The position numbers and the translations under genes are program-made. Of a stretch of 64,000 bases of DNA, positions 16,093 to 25,077 are shown piece by piece. Positions within the stretch are counted from its first letter, which is position 1. Each line of letters starts with the position of its first letter. The notes beneath the pieces are model-generated. The model made no database searches, was not told the DNA's origin, and saw only the letters and a program-made list of their open reading frames with translations. The stretch lies in contig NZ_JBBPFS010000004.1 of assembly GCF_038069765.1 (NCBI RefSeq), forward strand, positions 434,001 to 498,000, read 5' to 3'. The DNA is from Arthrobacter_B sp038069765 (lineage in GTDB: Bacteria > Actinomycetota > Actinomycetes > Actinomycetales > Micrococcaceae).

Positions 16093-16943
16093 CTGGCGCG
16101 GGAAAGCTGCCGGATTGGAATCCAGCGGTTGGCCAGCCGGCGGTAGGACGCGGCGGCTCCGGTCATGTCGCCCTCGGCCAGCGACTCGATCCCCAGCCGC
16201 ACGTCGGAGGGGGAATCGTCGGGAAAGACGAGATCCGCCACCGGACCGTAGTCCAGTTCCAGGACGGCGTCCTCGGAGAAGATTTCCAGCCAGTTGGTCA
16301 GCTCGTCCAGCTCGTCCAGCAGGTCCAGCTCGGGAGCGGCCATCGCCAGCGCCGCGCTCGCCTTCCGCGCCCGGTCCAGGCACTGGGTGACGGGTGCGGT
16401 CAGCCGGACGGTCTGAACCTTCCCGTCGTCCTCCACCACCTCGGAGTGGTCGTCCTCGTGCAGCAGCACAAACCAGCCGAACGGAACTCCCCACGTCGCC
16501 GACCGCGTGTGCAGGTGCGCGAGGGAGTCGGCGAAGGAATCGGGATCGATCCGGGCGGCGTGCGCCTCGCGGGCCACCTCCGGCACCAGCACGTCCACCA
16601 GCGGCCCGCGGATGCTCTCCCCGAGGGACTCCGCCGCCAGCGACGTCCGGACGGCGAGCTGGTTGGGGCAGTACAGCCGGCGGGTGGTTCCGTCATGGTC
16701 CGGATAATGCAGCACGCGCACCAGATCCGCGGTGCTGTGCGGAAACGGGTCCGAGACCGCACGGACCAGCCGGCGCACGGCGTCGCTGCGGTCCAGCACC
16801 TCGGTTTCATGCCGTCCCCGGGCACGCTGGTCCATGATCGCCATCTGCTGGTCGTCGTCGAACACATCCAGCGGTTCGTAGACGCGCAGGTGCGACACGT
16901 AGGGGAACGTGCGGTAGAGGGAGCGCTGCGGCTTCCCGCTCAC
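16089..16943 (-). CDS. Conserved actinobacterial protein of unknown function
   Basis: 284 residues, soluble, acidic (runs such as LDLLDELDELTNWLEIF). No catalytic motif I recognise. It starts 2 bp after exonuclease III on the same strand and so is probably co-transcribed with it. The sequence reads like a conserved, structured protein (regular helices, few repeats), not an artefact. Confidence 0.75.
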   Translation of the reverse strand: MSGKPQRSLYRTFPYVSHLRVYEPLDVFDDDQQMAIMDQRARGRHETEVLDRSDAVRRLVRAVSDPFPHSTADLVRVLHYPDHDGTTRRLYCPNQLAVRTSLAAESLGESIRGPLVDVLVPEVAREAHAARIDPDSFADSLAHLHTRSATWGVPFGWFVLLHEDDHSEVVEDDGKVQTVRLTAPVTQCLDRARKASAALAMAAPELDLLDELDELTNWLEIFSEDAVLELDYGPVADLVFPDDSPSDVRLGIESLAEGDMTGAAASYRRLANRWIPIRQLSRAS

Positions 16944-16945
16944 GG

Positions 16946-17749
16946 TCAGTCCAGCTCCACAATGACGGGGGCGTGGTCCGAGGCGCCCTTGCCCTTGCGT
17001 TCTTCGCGGTCAATGGAGGCACCCGTAACGCGCGCGGCAAGCGCCGGGGAACCGAGGACAAAGTCGATGCGCATGCCTTCCTTCTTCGGGAAACGAAGCT
17101 GGGTGTAGTCCCAGTAGGTGTACACCCCGGGTCCCGGGGTGTAGGGACGGGCGACGTCGGTGAAGCCGGCGTCGAGGAATGCCCGGAACGCCCGGCGCTC
17201 CGGTTCGCTGACGTGCGTGTGGTTCTCGCGGCGGAACAGCTCGATGTCCCACACATCATCATCCTGCGGTGCAATGTTCCAGTCACCCATCAGGGCCAGC
17301 GGCAGGTCCGGGTTCTCTTTAATCCAGCCTGCGGCCTGGTCCTTCAGGATGTCCAGCCACTGCAGCTTGTAGGGCATGTGGGGATCGTCGAGGGACCGGC
17401 CGTTGGGGACGTAGAGGCTCCAGATCCGGACGCCGTTGCAGGTGGCGCCGATCGCGCGCGCCTCGGACACGGTGGTTTCCTCGGTCTTGCCGAACTTCGG
17501 CTGCCCCGGGAAGGTGCGCTCGACGTCGTCGAGCCCCACCCGGGAAGCAATGGCAACACCGTTCCACTGGTTCAGGCCGAAGTGCGCAACCTCGTAGCCG
17601 TTGTTTTCAAAGACTTCCCACGGGAAATTCTCGTCCTTGGCCTTGGTTTCCTGAATGGCCAGGACATCGACGTCGGAGCGCCGCAGCCACGCTTCCACGC
17701 GGTCGGCACGGGCACGGATGGAGTTCACATTCCAGGTAGCAATCTTCAC
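16946..17749 (-). CDS. xth: Exodeoxyribonuclease III
   Basis: 267 residues, the normal length. It acts at abasic sites and 3' ends in base-excision repair. All endonuclease/exonuclease/phosphatase motifs are there: MKIATWNVNSIRAR, IQETK, MGDWNIAPQ, IDFVLGS and SDHAPVIVELD, covering the metal-binding Asn, Glu and Asp and the catalytic His. First gene of a two-gene unit with the unknown 16089-16943 gene. Confidence 0.96.
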   Translation of the reverse strand: MKIATWNVNSIRARADRVEAWLRRSDVDVLAIQETKAKDENFPWEVFENNGYEVAHFGLNQWNGVAIASRVGLDDVERTFPGQPKFGKTEETTVSEARAIGATCNGVRIWSLYVPNGRSLDDPHMPYKLQWLDILKDQAAGWIKENPDLPLALMGDWNIAPQDDDVWDIELFRRENHTHVSEPERRAFRAFLDAGFTDVARPYTPGPGVYTYWDYTQLRFPKKEGMRIDFVLGSPALAARVTGASIDREERKGKGASDHAPVIVELD

Positions 17750-17791
17750 CCTTGCTACGTTACCGAATGCGCCGCCGGATCAGGGCATGCC

Positions 17792-18625
17792 TCAGGGCTT
17801 CCACCACGTGTCCAGGATGCTGACCGGGACGGTGCGCTTGTGCCGGGTCATCAGGAAGCGCCGTTCAATCTTTTCGGCGGCGTCGTCGGGAACGGCCCGG
17901 CCTTCGAGGTAGTCATCAATCGTGTCGTAGCTGATGCCCAGTTCGGTTTCGTCGGTCTGGCCGGGGGCGTCGTCGAGCAGATCCGCCGTGGGAGCCTTGT
18001 TGACCAGGCTGTCCGGAGCGCCGAGTTCGGCGAGCAGCTTGCGGTTCTGGCGCTTGTTCAGCCCGAAGAGCGGCAGGATGTCCGCACCGCCGTCGCCGTA
18101 CTTGGTGAAGAACCCGGTGACGGATTCGGCGCCGTGGTCGGTGCCGACGACCACCAGGTTGCGCTGTCCGGCCACCGCGTACTGGGCGGTCATCCGCGCC
18201 CGCGCCTTGATGTTGCCCTTGTTGAAGTCGCTGAGCTGTTCGCCGCTCATCTTCACGTATTCCTCCTGGTAGCCGTCCACGGCCGGAGCTACGTTGTAGA
18301 CCCAGGAGAGGGTGGGACGGATGAACTCAAGGGCTGCCTGGGCGTCCGCTTCATCATGCTGGACCTGATAGGGCAGGCGCAGTGCGATGAACTGCGATTC
18401 TTTGCCCTCGGCGGTGAGTTCGTCAACGGCCAGCTGGGCCAGCCGGCCGGCGAGCGTGGAATCCAGGCCGCCGCTGATGCCCAGCACAAATCCGCCGGTG
18501 TGGGACGCCGCTGCGTAGGACTTCAGGAAGTCCACCCGCCGCCGGATCTCGGCAGCGGCGTCGATGTCGGGCTGCACGCCCATTTCCGCGATAATTTCAG
18601 CTTGTAGTTGGCGCATGTCCTCCAC
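17792..18625 (-). CDS. nadE: Ammonia-dependent NAD+ synthetase
   Basis: 277 residues, matching the E. coli-type enzyme without a glutaminase domain. It amidates deamido-NAD with ATP and ammonia. The PP-loop GISGGLDSTLAG (~residue 48) binds ATP; VVVGTDHGAESVTGFFTKYGDGGADILPL is the conserved core. GTG 18625 has GGGAG 7 bp before it; ATG 18616 fits family alignments equally but is too close to its GGAGG. Single gene, divergent from pyrE. Confidence 0.96.
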   Translation of the reverse strand: MEDMRQLQAEIIAEMGVQPDIDAAAEIRRRVDFLKSYAAASHTGGFVLGISGGLDSTLAGRLAQLAVDELTAEGKESQFIALRLPYQVQHDEADAQAALEFIRPTLSWVYNVAPAVDGYQEEYVKMSGEQLSDFNKGNIKARARMTAQYAVAGQRNLVVVGTDHGAESVTGFFTKYGDGGADILPLFGLNKRQNRKLLAELGAPDSLVNKAPTADLLDDAPGQTDETELGISYDTIDDYLEGRAVPDDAAEKIERRFLMTRHKRTVPVSILDTWWKP

Positions 18626-18684
18626 CCTATATCTCCCGTCACATCCGCGGCGGGAAAAGAAACGGCTCGGCTAGGATTGAGGCC

Positions 18685-19254
18685 ATGACCGCGCCCGTTT
18701 TGCCTGCAGCCCGTGCCCGCCTTCTGGACCTCATCAGCGAACTGGCCGTGGTTCGCGGCAAAGTGACGCTTTCCTCCGGAGCGGAGGCCGACTATTACAT
18801 TGACCTGCGCCGCATCACCCTCCACCACGAAGCGTCGCAGCTGGTGGGCGACGTCATGCTGGACCTGATCGACAATGCCGGCATTTCCTTCCAGTGCGCT
18901 GGCGGGCTGACGATGGGCGCCGACCCCGTGGCCACGGCCGTCATGCATGCCGGTGCCCGGGCGGGCCGCCCCATCGACGCCTTCGTCGTCCGCAAGGCGC
19001 AGAAGTCCTACGGCATGGGACGCCAGGTCGAGGGGCCGGACGTTGCCGGCCGCAACGTTGTGGTCCTGGAAGACACCTCCACCACCGGCGGCTCCGCGCT
19101 GACTGCGGTGGAAGGCGTGCGGCGTGCAGGCGGCAACGTGGTTGCCGTGGCAGTGATCGTGGACCGGGACACGGGATCCAAGGAGCGCATCGAGGCTGAA
19201 GCCGGCGTGCCGTACCTGTACGCCTTTGGCAAGGATGAACTGGGTCTGGACTAA
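18685..19254 (+). CDS. pyrE: Orotate phosphoribosyltransferase
   Basis: 189 residues. It joins orotate and PRPP to give OMP in pyrimidine synthesis. The PRPP motif is VVVLEDTSTTGGSAL, and the catalytic loop is RKAQKSYGMGRQVEG. The N-terminal LSSGAEADYYIDLR is the orotate-binding part. Start ATG 18685 after TTGAGG. Followed at 51 bp by a hydrolase gene on the same strand. Confidence 0.96.
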   Translation: MTAPVLPAARARLLDLISELAVVRGKVTLSSGAEADYYIDLRRITLHHEASQLVGDVMLDLIDNAGISFQCAGGLTMGADPVATAVMHAGARAGRPIDAFVVRKAQKSYGMGRQVEGPDVAGRNVVVLEDTSTTGGSALTAVEGVRRAGGNVVAVAVIVDRDTGSKERIEAEAGVPYLYAFGKDELGLD

Positions 19255-19305
19255 GGCCGGGCCCACGGCGGCGTCCGTCCTGCCGGGCCCGGAAGCCGGG
19301 ACGGC

Positions 19306-20307
19306 GTGAGCATGGACCCGGCCGACTTCCTGCGGTCGGCGGAGAGCCTGAAACGCTATTCCCGCCGCCGGTTCCTGGCCGGCAGCGCGCTCGGCCTGAC
19401 CCTGGCCGCGGACCTCTTTGTCACCCGCCGGATTCAGCGGTACCGCGAAGACCTGGAAATTCTGCGCGTCCGCGACGAGGAGGCCGAACGGCGCTTCCCC
19501 GCTGCTTCCTGGTTCCTGTTCCCCGGCTACAAAACCAGCTGGGAAGAGACGGTCTGGATCCTGAATTCGCTGCGTCCGGCGCTGATCTCCCGCGGGCAGC
19601 TGGCCGGCGTCGGCTACTCCAACCTCGGGCTGGACGTGGATGACATTGTCGCCGCGGTATTCCGCTACATCCGCAACCACCAGCTGCGGCGCATCTACTT
19701 TTACGGCCACAGCTTCGGCGGAATGCTGGCCGTGGAAGTGGCGGCCCGCCTGCTCGAGCGGGGCGTCGCCGTCGAACTCATCATCCTCGACTCCAGCCCG
19801 GCCGGCGCCCAGGATGTGCTGGACCGCGCAATGTTCAGGGGCGTGGCGGCCCTGTACGACGCCGGCTACCGGATTCCCAGCGTGCTGCGCGGCGGCTACG
19901 AACTGGGGGAGCGGGTCCTGCACAAGGACGAGCGGTCCTGGGACACCGTGGTGGACCAGACCCTCGAGCAGCTCTCGCCGCTGGCGCCGTCGACCACCCT
20001 GATCCAGGCGGAGGCCTCCTACATCTACCACTTCGACGCCGGGCTGTACTCCGGCGCCCTGGGCAGCACCTCGCTGGCGTTCATCGGGAACCCGGAGGAC
20101 AAAACCGTCAACTACTTCGGCGCGAAGTACGAGTGGGCGGCGCTCTTTCCCGGCAACATGGTGTCCACGTCCCTGGTCACCGAAGGCGCCCGGCCCGCCC
20201 ACGCCAGCCCGCAGTGGAACCCCGGCATCTACCAGGAGGTGCTGCGCGAGGTGCTGCGACTGTACTCCCCGCCGGAGCTGGGCGGCGGGCTGAAGTCCGT
20301 GTTCTAG
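19306..20307 (+). CDS. Alpha/beta hydrolase with Tat-like N-terminus
   Basis: 333 residues. SRRRFLAGSALGLTLAADLFV at residues 19-39 looks like a twin-arginine signal or signal anchor (RRxFL), so export is likely. The nucleophile elbow GHSFGG has Ser136, and His at the PAHASPQW stretch may complete the triad. The fold pattern is of a lipase/esterase or thioesterase-like hydrolase; substrate unknown. GTG 19306 is chosen; ATG 19312 is the alternative. The 3' end overlaps the convergent phosphatase by 4 bp. Confidence 0.8.
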   Translation: MSMDPADFLRSAESLKRYSRRRFLAGSALGLTLAADLFVTRRIQRYREDLEILRVRDEEAERRFPAASWFLFPGYKTSWEETVWILNSLRPALISRGQLAGVGYSNLGLDVDDIVAAVFRYIRNHQLRRIYFYGHSFGGMLAVEVAARLLERGVAVELIILDSSPAGAQDVLDRAMFRGVAALYDAGYRIPSVLRGGYELGERVLHKDERSWDTVVDQTLEQLSPLAPSTTLIQAEASYIYHFDAGLYSGALGSTSLAFIGNPEDKTVNYFGAKYEWAALFPGNMVSTSLVTEGARPAHASPQWNPGIYQEVLREVLRLYSPPELGGGLKSVF

Positions 20308-21095
20308 ACGGTGTCGATCAGGTCAGCCACGGAGTTCATGATCTGCGTGGGGCGGAACGGATACCGGTTGATGTCCTCGCGCTGCGTGATGCCGCTGAGC
20401 ACCAGCACCGTGTGCAGCCCGGCCTCGATGCCGGCCACGATGTCGGTGTCCATCCGGTCGCCGATCATGGCCGTGGTTTCCGAGTGCGCGTCGATCTTGC
20501 GCATGGCGGACCGGAACATCATCGGATTGGGCTTGCCCACAATGTAGGGCTCCATGTTGGTGGCCGCCGTGATCAGGGCGGCGATGGCGCCGGTGGCGGG
20601 CAGGACGCCCTCATGCGACGGTCCGGTGACGTCCGGGTTGGTGGCAATGAAACGGGCGCCGCCGAGGATCAGCCGGATTGCCTTGGTGATGGTGCCGAAG
20701 GAGTAGGTGCGGGTCTCGCCCAGCACCACATAGTCCGGGTTCGTGTCGGTCAGGATCATTCCGGCCTCATGCAGCGCCGTCGTCAGCCCCGCCTCGCCCA
20801 CCACGAAGCAGCGGCCGGGAGCGCCGGTGTTCTTCACCTGGTCCTTAAGGAATTCGGCGGTGGCCAGTGCGGAGGTCCACAGGTTTTCCTCCGGCACCTC
20901 CAGTCCGGAAGCGCGGAGGCGTGCGGCCAGGTCGCGCGGGGTGTAGATCGAGTTGTTGGTCAGCACCAGGAACCGCTTTGAGGTGGCCACCCAGCGTTCA
21001 ATGAGTTCGGCTGCTCCCGGAATGGGATGGTTTTCATGGACCAGGACGCCGTCCATGTCCGTCAGCCAGCATTCAATGTTCTCGTTTTCGCCCAC
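20304..21095 (-). CDS. HAD-IIA family phosphatase (NagD-like)
   Basis: 263 residues. Motif I DMDGVLVHENHPIPGAAE, motif II LTNNSIYTPRD, motif III lysine in GKPNPMMF and motif IV GDRMDTDIVAG are all present, with the C2-type cap between II and III. Members dephosphorylate nucleotides or sugar phosphates in the cytoplasm. Start ATG 21095. Its end overlaps the convergent hydrolase gene by 4 bp. Confidence 0.92.
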   Translation of the reverse strand: MGENENIECWLTDMDGVLVHENHPIPGAAELIERWVATSKRFLVLTNNSIYTPRDLAARLRASGLEVPEENLWTSALATAEFLKDQVKNTGAPGRCFVVGEAGLTTALHEAGMILTDTNPDYVVLGETRTYSFGTITKAIRLILGGARFIATNPDVTGPSHEGVLPATGAIAALITAATNMEPYIVGKPNPMMFRSAMRKIDAHSETTAMIGDRMDTDIVAGIEAGLHTVLVLSGITQREDINRYPFRPTQIMNSVADLIDTV

Positions 21096-21187
21096 GCTTT
21101 TCCTTTTCCTTACCTGCGGCCGGGTTCCCCCGGGGCCGCTGTTGCCTCATGATCCTGCGGTCCAGTCTTTCACCTTAGGCTTGTTGG

Positions 21188-21886
21188 GTGATAGACAGCG
21201 TTGAGCAATTGCCGGAGAACCCTGAGTTAACAGTCGAAACCGCCGAACCCGCCGGCCCGGACACGGTGCCCGCCCACCAAGTTGGCGTTGGCCCCTGGGA
21301 GGGCCCGCTGCCCGACGGCGACCACTGGGATCCCGAGCTGCTCGCCAACGGGGACACCCGCAACGTGGTGGACCAGTACCGGTACTGGAAGCACGACGCG
21401 ATTGTGGCTGACCTGGATGCCAAGCGGCATCCGTTCCACGTGGCGATCGAAAACTGGCAGCATGACCTGAACATCGGCTCCGTGGTCCGCACGGCCAATG
21501 CGTTCATGGCCAAGGAAGTGCACATCATCGGACGACGGCGGTGGAACCGGCGCGGGGCGATGGTCACCGACCGCTACCAGCACGTGCGCCACCATCCCAC
21601 GGTGGAAGAGTTTGTCGAGTGGGCGCAGGGCGAGGGCCTGCGCATCATTGGCATCGACAACTTCCCCGACTCCGTGCCGCTGGAGACCTACGAGCTGCCG
21701 GAAAACTGTGTGCTGGTGTTTGGGCAGGAAGGGCCGGGCCTGACGCCGGAGGTGCACGCCGCCGCGGATGCGACGCTGTCCATCGCACAGTTCGGGTCCA
21801 CCCGGTCCATGAACGCCTCGGCGGCTGCGGCCATTGCCATGCACGGGTGGGTGCGGCGCCACGTTTTCGGCCAGCGCGTGAACTGA
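21188..21886 (+). CDS. TrmH/SpoU family RNA 2'-O-methyltransferase
   Basis: 232 residues. The SPOUT knot motifs are visible: NIGSVVRTANAFMAKEVHIIG (motif 1 with Asn and Arg), LVFGQEGPGLTPEV (motif 2) and STRSMNASAAAAIAMHGW (motif 3). It methylates a ribose in tRNA or rRNA with SAM; the target is not predictable. The first ~60 residues are an acidic, low-complexity extension. Start GTG 21188 has a weak ribosome site. Confidence 0.92.
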   Translation: MIDSVEQLPENPELTVETAEPAGPDTVPAHQVGVGPWEGPLPDGDHWDPELLANGDTRNVVDQYRYWKHDAIVADLDAKRHPFHVAIENWQHDLNIGSVVRTANAFMAKEVHIIGRRRWNRRGAMVTDRYQHVRHHPTVEEFVEWAQGEGLRIIGIDNFPDSVPLETYELPENCVLVFGQEGPGLTPEVHAAADATLSIAQFGSTRSMNASAAAAIAMHGWVRRHVFGQRVN

Positions 21887-22023
21887 GTCCGGCCCCGGGG
21901 TCCGGACACGGACGCTGTTATCCGGGGACATGCCTGATGTCCGAAGCCCACATGTGGCTAGGATGGAGGAAGCCAACGAGGGCCCTGGCCCTGCCGTAGA
22001 TCGACCTTTCACGAGGAGTCAGC

Positions 22024-23043
22024 ATGCCTATTGCAACCCCTGAGATTTATGCCGAGATGATCGACCGAGCCAAAGCCGGGGGCTTCGCATATCCGGCTGT
22101 GAACGTCACCTCGTCCCAGACGCTGAATGCGGCGCTCGCAGGCTTTGCCGAGGCCGGCTCTGACGGAATCGTCCAGGTCTCCACCGGCGGTGCCGCCTAC
22201 TGGTCCGGCGCCAAGGTCAAGAACATGGTCACCGGCTCCCTCGCCTTCGCCGCGTACGCCCGCGAGGTCGCCAAGAGCTACAACGTGAACATCGCCCTGC
22301 ACACCGACCACTGCCCCAAGGACAAGCTGGATGATTTCGTGCTGCCCCTGCTGGCAGCCTCCGAAGCAGCGGTCAAGCGCGGCGAGGACCCCATCTTCAA
22401 CTCCCACATGTGGGACGGCTCCGCCGAAACCCTCGAGGAAAACCTGCGCATCGCCCAGGAGCTCCTCGCCCGCACCCACGCCGCCAAGATGATCCTTGAA
22501 GTGGAAATCGGCACCGTGGGCGGGGAGGAAGACGGCGTGGAGAACGCCATCAACGACAAGCTCTACACCACGGTGGCGGACGGCACGAAGACGATCGAGG
22601 CACTGGGCGACGGCGACAAGGGCCGCTACCTTACGGCGCTGACGTTCGGCAACGTCCACGGCGTGTACAAGCCCGGTGGCGTGAAGCTGCGCCCCGAGAT
22701 CCTCAAGGACATCCAGGACGCGGTGGGCGCGTCCATCGGCAAGGAACGCCCCTTTGATCTGGTGTTCCACGGCGGCTCGGGTTCCTCCGCCCAGGAGATC
22801 GCCGACGCCGTCTCCTACGGCGTCGTGAAGATGAACATCGACACCGATACGCAGTACGCCTACACCCGGCCCGTCGCGGACCACATGTTCCGCCACTACG
22901 ACGGCGTCCTGAAGGTCGACGGCGAGGTTGGCAACAAGAAGCAGTACGACCCGCGCGTGTGGGGCGCCTCGGCCGAGGCCGGGATGTCCGCCCGCGTGAT
23001 GGAAGCAGCCCAAACCCTAGGATCGGCAGGCAAGTCCCTCTAA
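22024..23043 (+). CDS. fbaA: Class II fructose-bisphosphate aldolase
   Basis: 339 residues. Zinc-dependent cleavage of fructose 1,6-bisphosphate in glycolysis and its reversal. Zinc and catalytic motifs: LHTDHCPKDKLDDF (His and Asp), NSHMWDGSAETLEENL, EVEIGTVGGEEDG, FGNVHGVYKPGGVKL and VFHGGSGS. This is the FbaA (class IIA, E. coli-like) form. Strong GAGGAG before ATG 22024. The DUF3151 gene overlaps its stop as TAATG. Confidence 0.97.
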   Translation: MPIATPEIYAEMIDRAKAGGFAYPAVNVTSSQTLNAALAGFAEAGSDGIVQVSTGGAAYWSGAKVKNMVTGSLAFAAYAREVAKSYNVNIALHTDHCPKDKLDDFVLPLLAASEAAVKRGEDPIFNSHMWDGSAETLEENLRIAQELLARTHAAKMILEVEIGTVGGEEDGVENAINDKLYTTVADGTKTIEALGDGDKGRYLTALTFGNVHGVYKPGGVKLRPEILKDIQDAVGASIGKERPFDLVFHGGSGSSAQEIADAVSYGVVKMNIDTDTQYAYTRPVADHMFRHYDGVLKVDGEVGNKKQYDPRVWGASAEAGMSARVMEAAQTLGSAGKSL

Positions 23044-23471
23044 TGTCAGATGAATTCCGCAAGAACCTGCTTGGCCCCGAGCCCACGTACCTGCCCGAGG
23101 AGACCGACGTCGTCGCGCGCCTCGAAGCCGGAGACGAAGCCGTGGACCTGGCAGCGAAGCACCCCACTTCCTCGCAGGTGTGGGCGATCCTCGCCGACGA
23201 AGCCTTCGATGAAGGCCGCACCATCGAGTCCTACGCCTACGCCCGGGTCGGCTACCACCGCGGCCTGGACGCGCTGCGCCGTTCCGGCTGGCGCGGCGCC
23301 GGCCCCATCCCCTGGGAGCATGTACCGAACCAGGGCTTCCTGCGTGCGCTGTATGCACTGGGCCGGGCGGCCGCAGCCATCGGCGAGAGCGAAGAAGTGG
23401 ACCGCATCACGAAGTTCCTGAACGAGTCGGACCCGCAGGCGAAGATCGCCATCGAGGGCCGCGAGTCCTAA
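23043..23471 (+). CDS. DUF3151 family protein
   Basis: 142 residues. Recognised from MSDEFRKNLLGPEPTYLPE and the WAILADEAFDEGRTIESYAYARVGYHRGLDALR helix pair, a family that follows fba in many actinobacteria. Helical, TPR-like, function unknown. ATG 23043 overlaps the fbaA stop, so translation is coupled to the aldolase. Followed by a hairpin terminator. Confidence 0.9.
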   Translation: MSDEFRKNLLGPEPTYLPEETDVVARLEAGDEAVDLAAKHPTSSQVWAILADEAFDEGRTIESYAYARVGYHRGLDALRRSGWRGAGPIPWEHVPNQGFLRALYALGRAAAAIGESEEVDRITKFLNESDPQAKIAIEGRES

Positions 23472-23477
23472 CCCCCG

Positions 23478-23519
23478 GCACAAGCCGGCAGCCCTGATTC
23501 CAGGGTTGCCGGCTTGTGC
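23478..23519. terminator. Hairpin terminator after fbaA-DUF3151
   Basis: 19-bp stem with one G-T wobble (23478-23496 with 23501-23519), loop ATTC. No T-run follows, so it is a strong hairpin but not a classic U-tail terminator. It lies between convergent genes. Confidence 0.7.
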
Positions 23520-23539
23520 TGTGTCCGGAGGGTTTCGGT

Positions 23540-24046
23540 TCACCAGCCGCCGGTGCCCGGGGCGCCCTTGAACGGGCCGGTAATCCGCCCGGTGATCCAG
23601 CCGCCGTAAAAGTCGCCTGCCTGCGCCTGCACTTCCTCGCCGTCCACCGTGCAGCGGTCCATCTTTCCGGGATACACCGCCGCCCGGCTGGCGAGCGGAC
23701 CGTAGCCGGAAACCGGGTCCGGGTAGGTCCAAGCTGCCCGGCGGGCACGCGTGCCGCCAGCGACGACGTCGAAATAGGCCGCCTTTCCCTTGTATTCGCA
23801 AAAGCTCGACCCGGATACCGGCACCAAAACATCGGGAGCAAAATCCTCCAATGGAAGGTAATACACCGGCGGATGGCTGGTCTCCAGCACCCGGACGGCG
23901 GCGGTGGTGTCGGCAATCAGCTCTCCGCCGAGGAAAATCCGGATGTGTTCGGAGGTCGGCTCCAGCCGCGGCGGGCGGGGGTAGTCCCAGACCGACTCCT
24001 GTCCGCGGTCCTGGTCCTGTGCACGGTTCAACGCTTGATGTTCCAT
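23540..24046 (-). CDS. DUF427 domain protein
   Basis: 168 residues. The DUF427 beta-barrel is clear from SEHIRIFLGGELIADTTAAVRVLETSHPPVYYLP to FDVVAGGTRARRAAWTYPDP. The family is widespread in actinobacteria and fungi; function unknown. ATG 24046 has AAAGG upstream. The frame is open to 24376, but that extension runs through the 24088-24290 repeat and is not coding in appearance. The N-terminal QDQDRGQESVWDYPRPPRLEP is typical of the family. Confidence 0.85.
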   Translation of the reverse strand: MEHQALNRAQDQDRGQESVWDYPRPPRLEPTSEHIRIFLGGELIADTTAAVRVLETSHPPVYYLPLEDFAPDVLVPVSGSSFCEYKGKAAYFDVVAGGTRARRAAWTYPDPVSGYGPLASRAAVYPGKMDRCTVDGEEVQAQAGDFYGGWITGRITGPFKGAPGTGGW

Positions 24047-24087
24047 GGCCAGCCTTTCGAATGCCGGCCGGAGCCGGAGGTAAGGCC

Positions 24088-24122
24088 CGGGTCCCGGGTT
24101 AAGGGGTGCTTCGGAACCGCGG
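24088..24122 (+). repeat. 35-bp direct repeat, copy 1
   Basis: Identical to 24256-24290. It begins CGGGTCCCGGGTTAAGGGG and ends GGAACCGCGG. Together the copies bracket a perfect inverted repeat (24173-24230) between the DUF427 and sortase genes. Confidence 0.95.
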
Positions 24123-24172
24123 GGGCCGGGGATGGGTGCTGCGGGCCCGGGATCCCTCCGCTTTGGGATGAT

Positions 24173-24230
24173 CCTCCGGTTTGTGCAGATCCCTCCGCTG
24201 CAAACCGGAGGGATCTGCACAAACCGGAGG
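24173..24230. repeat. Perfect 25-bp inverted repeat (hairpin) inside the direct-repeat pair
   Basis: Arms 24173-24197 and 24206-24230 are exact reverse complements, loop CTGCAAAC. Each arm carries CCTCCGGTTTGTGCAGATCC. It is far too long and exact for chance. No T-run follows on either strand, so it is not a standard terminator. The 268-bp gap 24047-24314 holds no gene I would defend. Confidence 0.95.
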
Positions 24231-24255
24231 GAACGCCTGGGAGAAGTTGCACTGT

Positions 24256-24290
24256 CGGGTCCCGGGTTAAGGGGTGCTTCGGAACCGCGG
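24256..24290 (+). repeat. 35-bp direct repeat, copy 2
   Basis: Exact second copy of 24088-24122; spacing from start to start is 168 bp. Confidence 0.95.
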
Positions 24291-24314
24291 CCCGTCCGGA
24301 TGGCCCGGTGCGGA

Positions 24315-25058
24315 CTATTGGCTGAGGCGGGCGTACACCACGTAGTTGTCGTCAAAGGTTCCGGCCTTGGGGTCATATCCGTCGCACGTAATCAGGCGCA
24401 GCTCGGGACCTTCGGTGTTGCCGTAGACCTTCTCGGTGGGAAACGAGTCCTTGGGATACTGCTCCCCGTACTGGACGGAAAAGACTGCCGTGCTGCCGTC
24501 CTCGCGGGCCACCTCCACTTCATCTCCGGGCTGCAGCTTTCGCAGGTCTGCGAAGATCCCGGGACCGCCGCCTTCGGCGTTGACGTGGCCCAGGATCACC
24601 GCGGGTCCGGGTTCCCCGGGAGTGGGGGAGTGAAGGTACCAGCCTGCAGGTGACCCCGGCTTGCCGGGAGGAACTTCCAGGGCTCCCTTGTCATCCACGT
24701 CCAGGCGGATCAGGGGGGAGCGCGCCCCCACGGACGGAATGTTCAGGGAGGCCGGTGCTGATTCGGCCAGAGCCGGTGGAGGTGGAGGTGCCGGGGCAGG
24801 GGGACCCGCGGCCTGCGGTGATTCCTGACCTGGAACGGCGGGCCCGGCGGGTGCAGCGGTGCCAGAGGGTGATACCGGAGAGGACGACGACGGCGAAGTC
24901 GTCCGGGCTGATATCTCCAAACCGGCGGTTGCCGTGCTTCCGGCGCCAAGAGGTTCGGCGCCTGCCTGGCCGGTGCTGCTGCAGGCGGTGAGAAGAAGGA
25001 GGACGGCCGCCGCTGCGGCCCGAAGGCTTCCGCGGCGGCCGTACGGTGCACTAGTCAT
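24315..25058 (-). CDS. Class F sortase, lipoprotein-type
   Basis: 247 residues. Signal with lipobox LLLTAC (Cys26), then a ~75-residue Ser/Pro/Ala-rich linker, then the sortase barrel from ~105. Catalytic His158 in VILGHVN, Cys225 in LITCDGYD and Arg244 in VVYARLSQ are all present. Class F sortases transfer LPXTG-type proteins to the envelope in actinobacteria. It follows the excalibur protein gene by 19 bp on the same strand, so that protein may be its partner or substrate. Confidence 0.9.
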   Translation of the reverse strand: MTSAPYGRRGSLRAAAAAVLLLLTACSSTGQAGAEPLGAGSTATAGLEISARTTSPSSSSPVSPSGTAAPAGPAVPGQESPQAAGPPAPAPPPPPALAESAPASLNIPSVGARSPLIRLDVDDKGALEVPPGKPGSPAGWYLHSPTPGEPGPAVILGHVNAEGGGPGIFADLRKLQPGDEVEVAREDGSTAVFSVQYGEQYPKDSFPTEKVYGNTEGPELRLITCDGYDPKAGTFDDNYVVYARLSQ

Positions 25059-25077
25059 TCCGGTTCATCTCTGACGC

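Noticed and set aside
18523..20202. 559-codon minus-strand frame
   Set aside because: Antisense of pyrE and the alpha/beta hydrolase.
21887..21909. GC-rich stem after the TrmH-like gene
   Set aside because: Short stem, no T-run; could be a chance GC palindrome.
24047..24376. N-terminal extension of the DUF427 gene
   Set aside because: Runs through direct and inverted repeats; ATG 24046 has a ribosome site and matches the family start.
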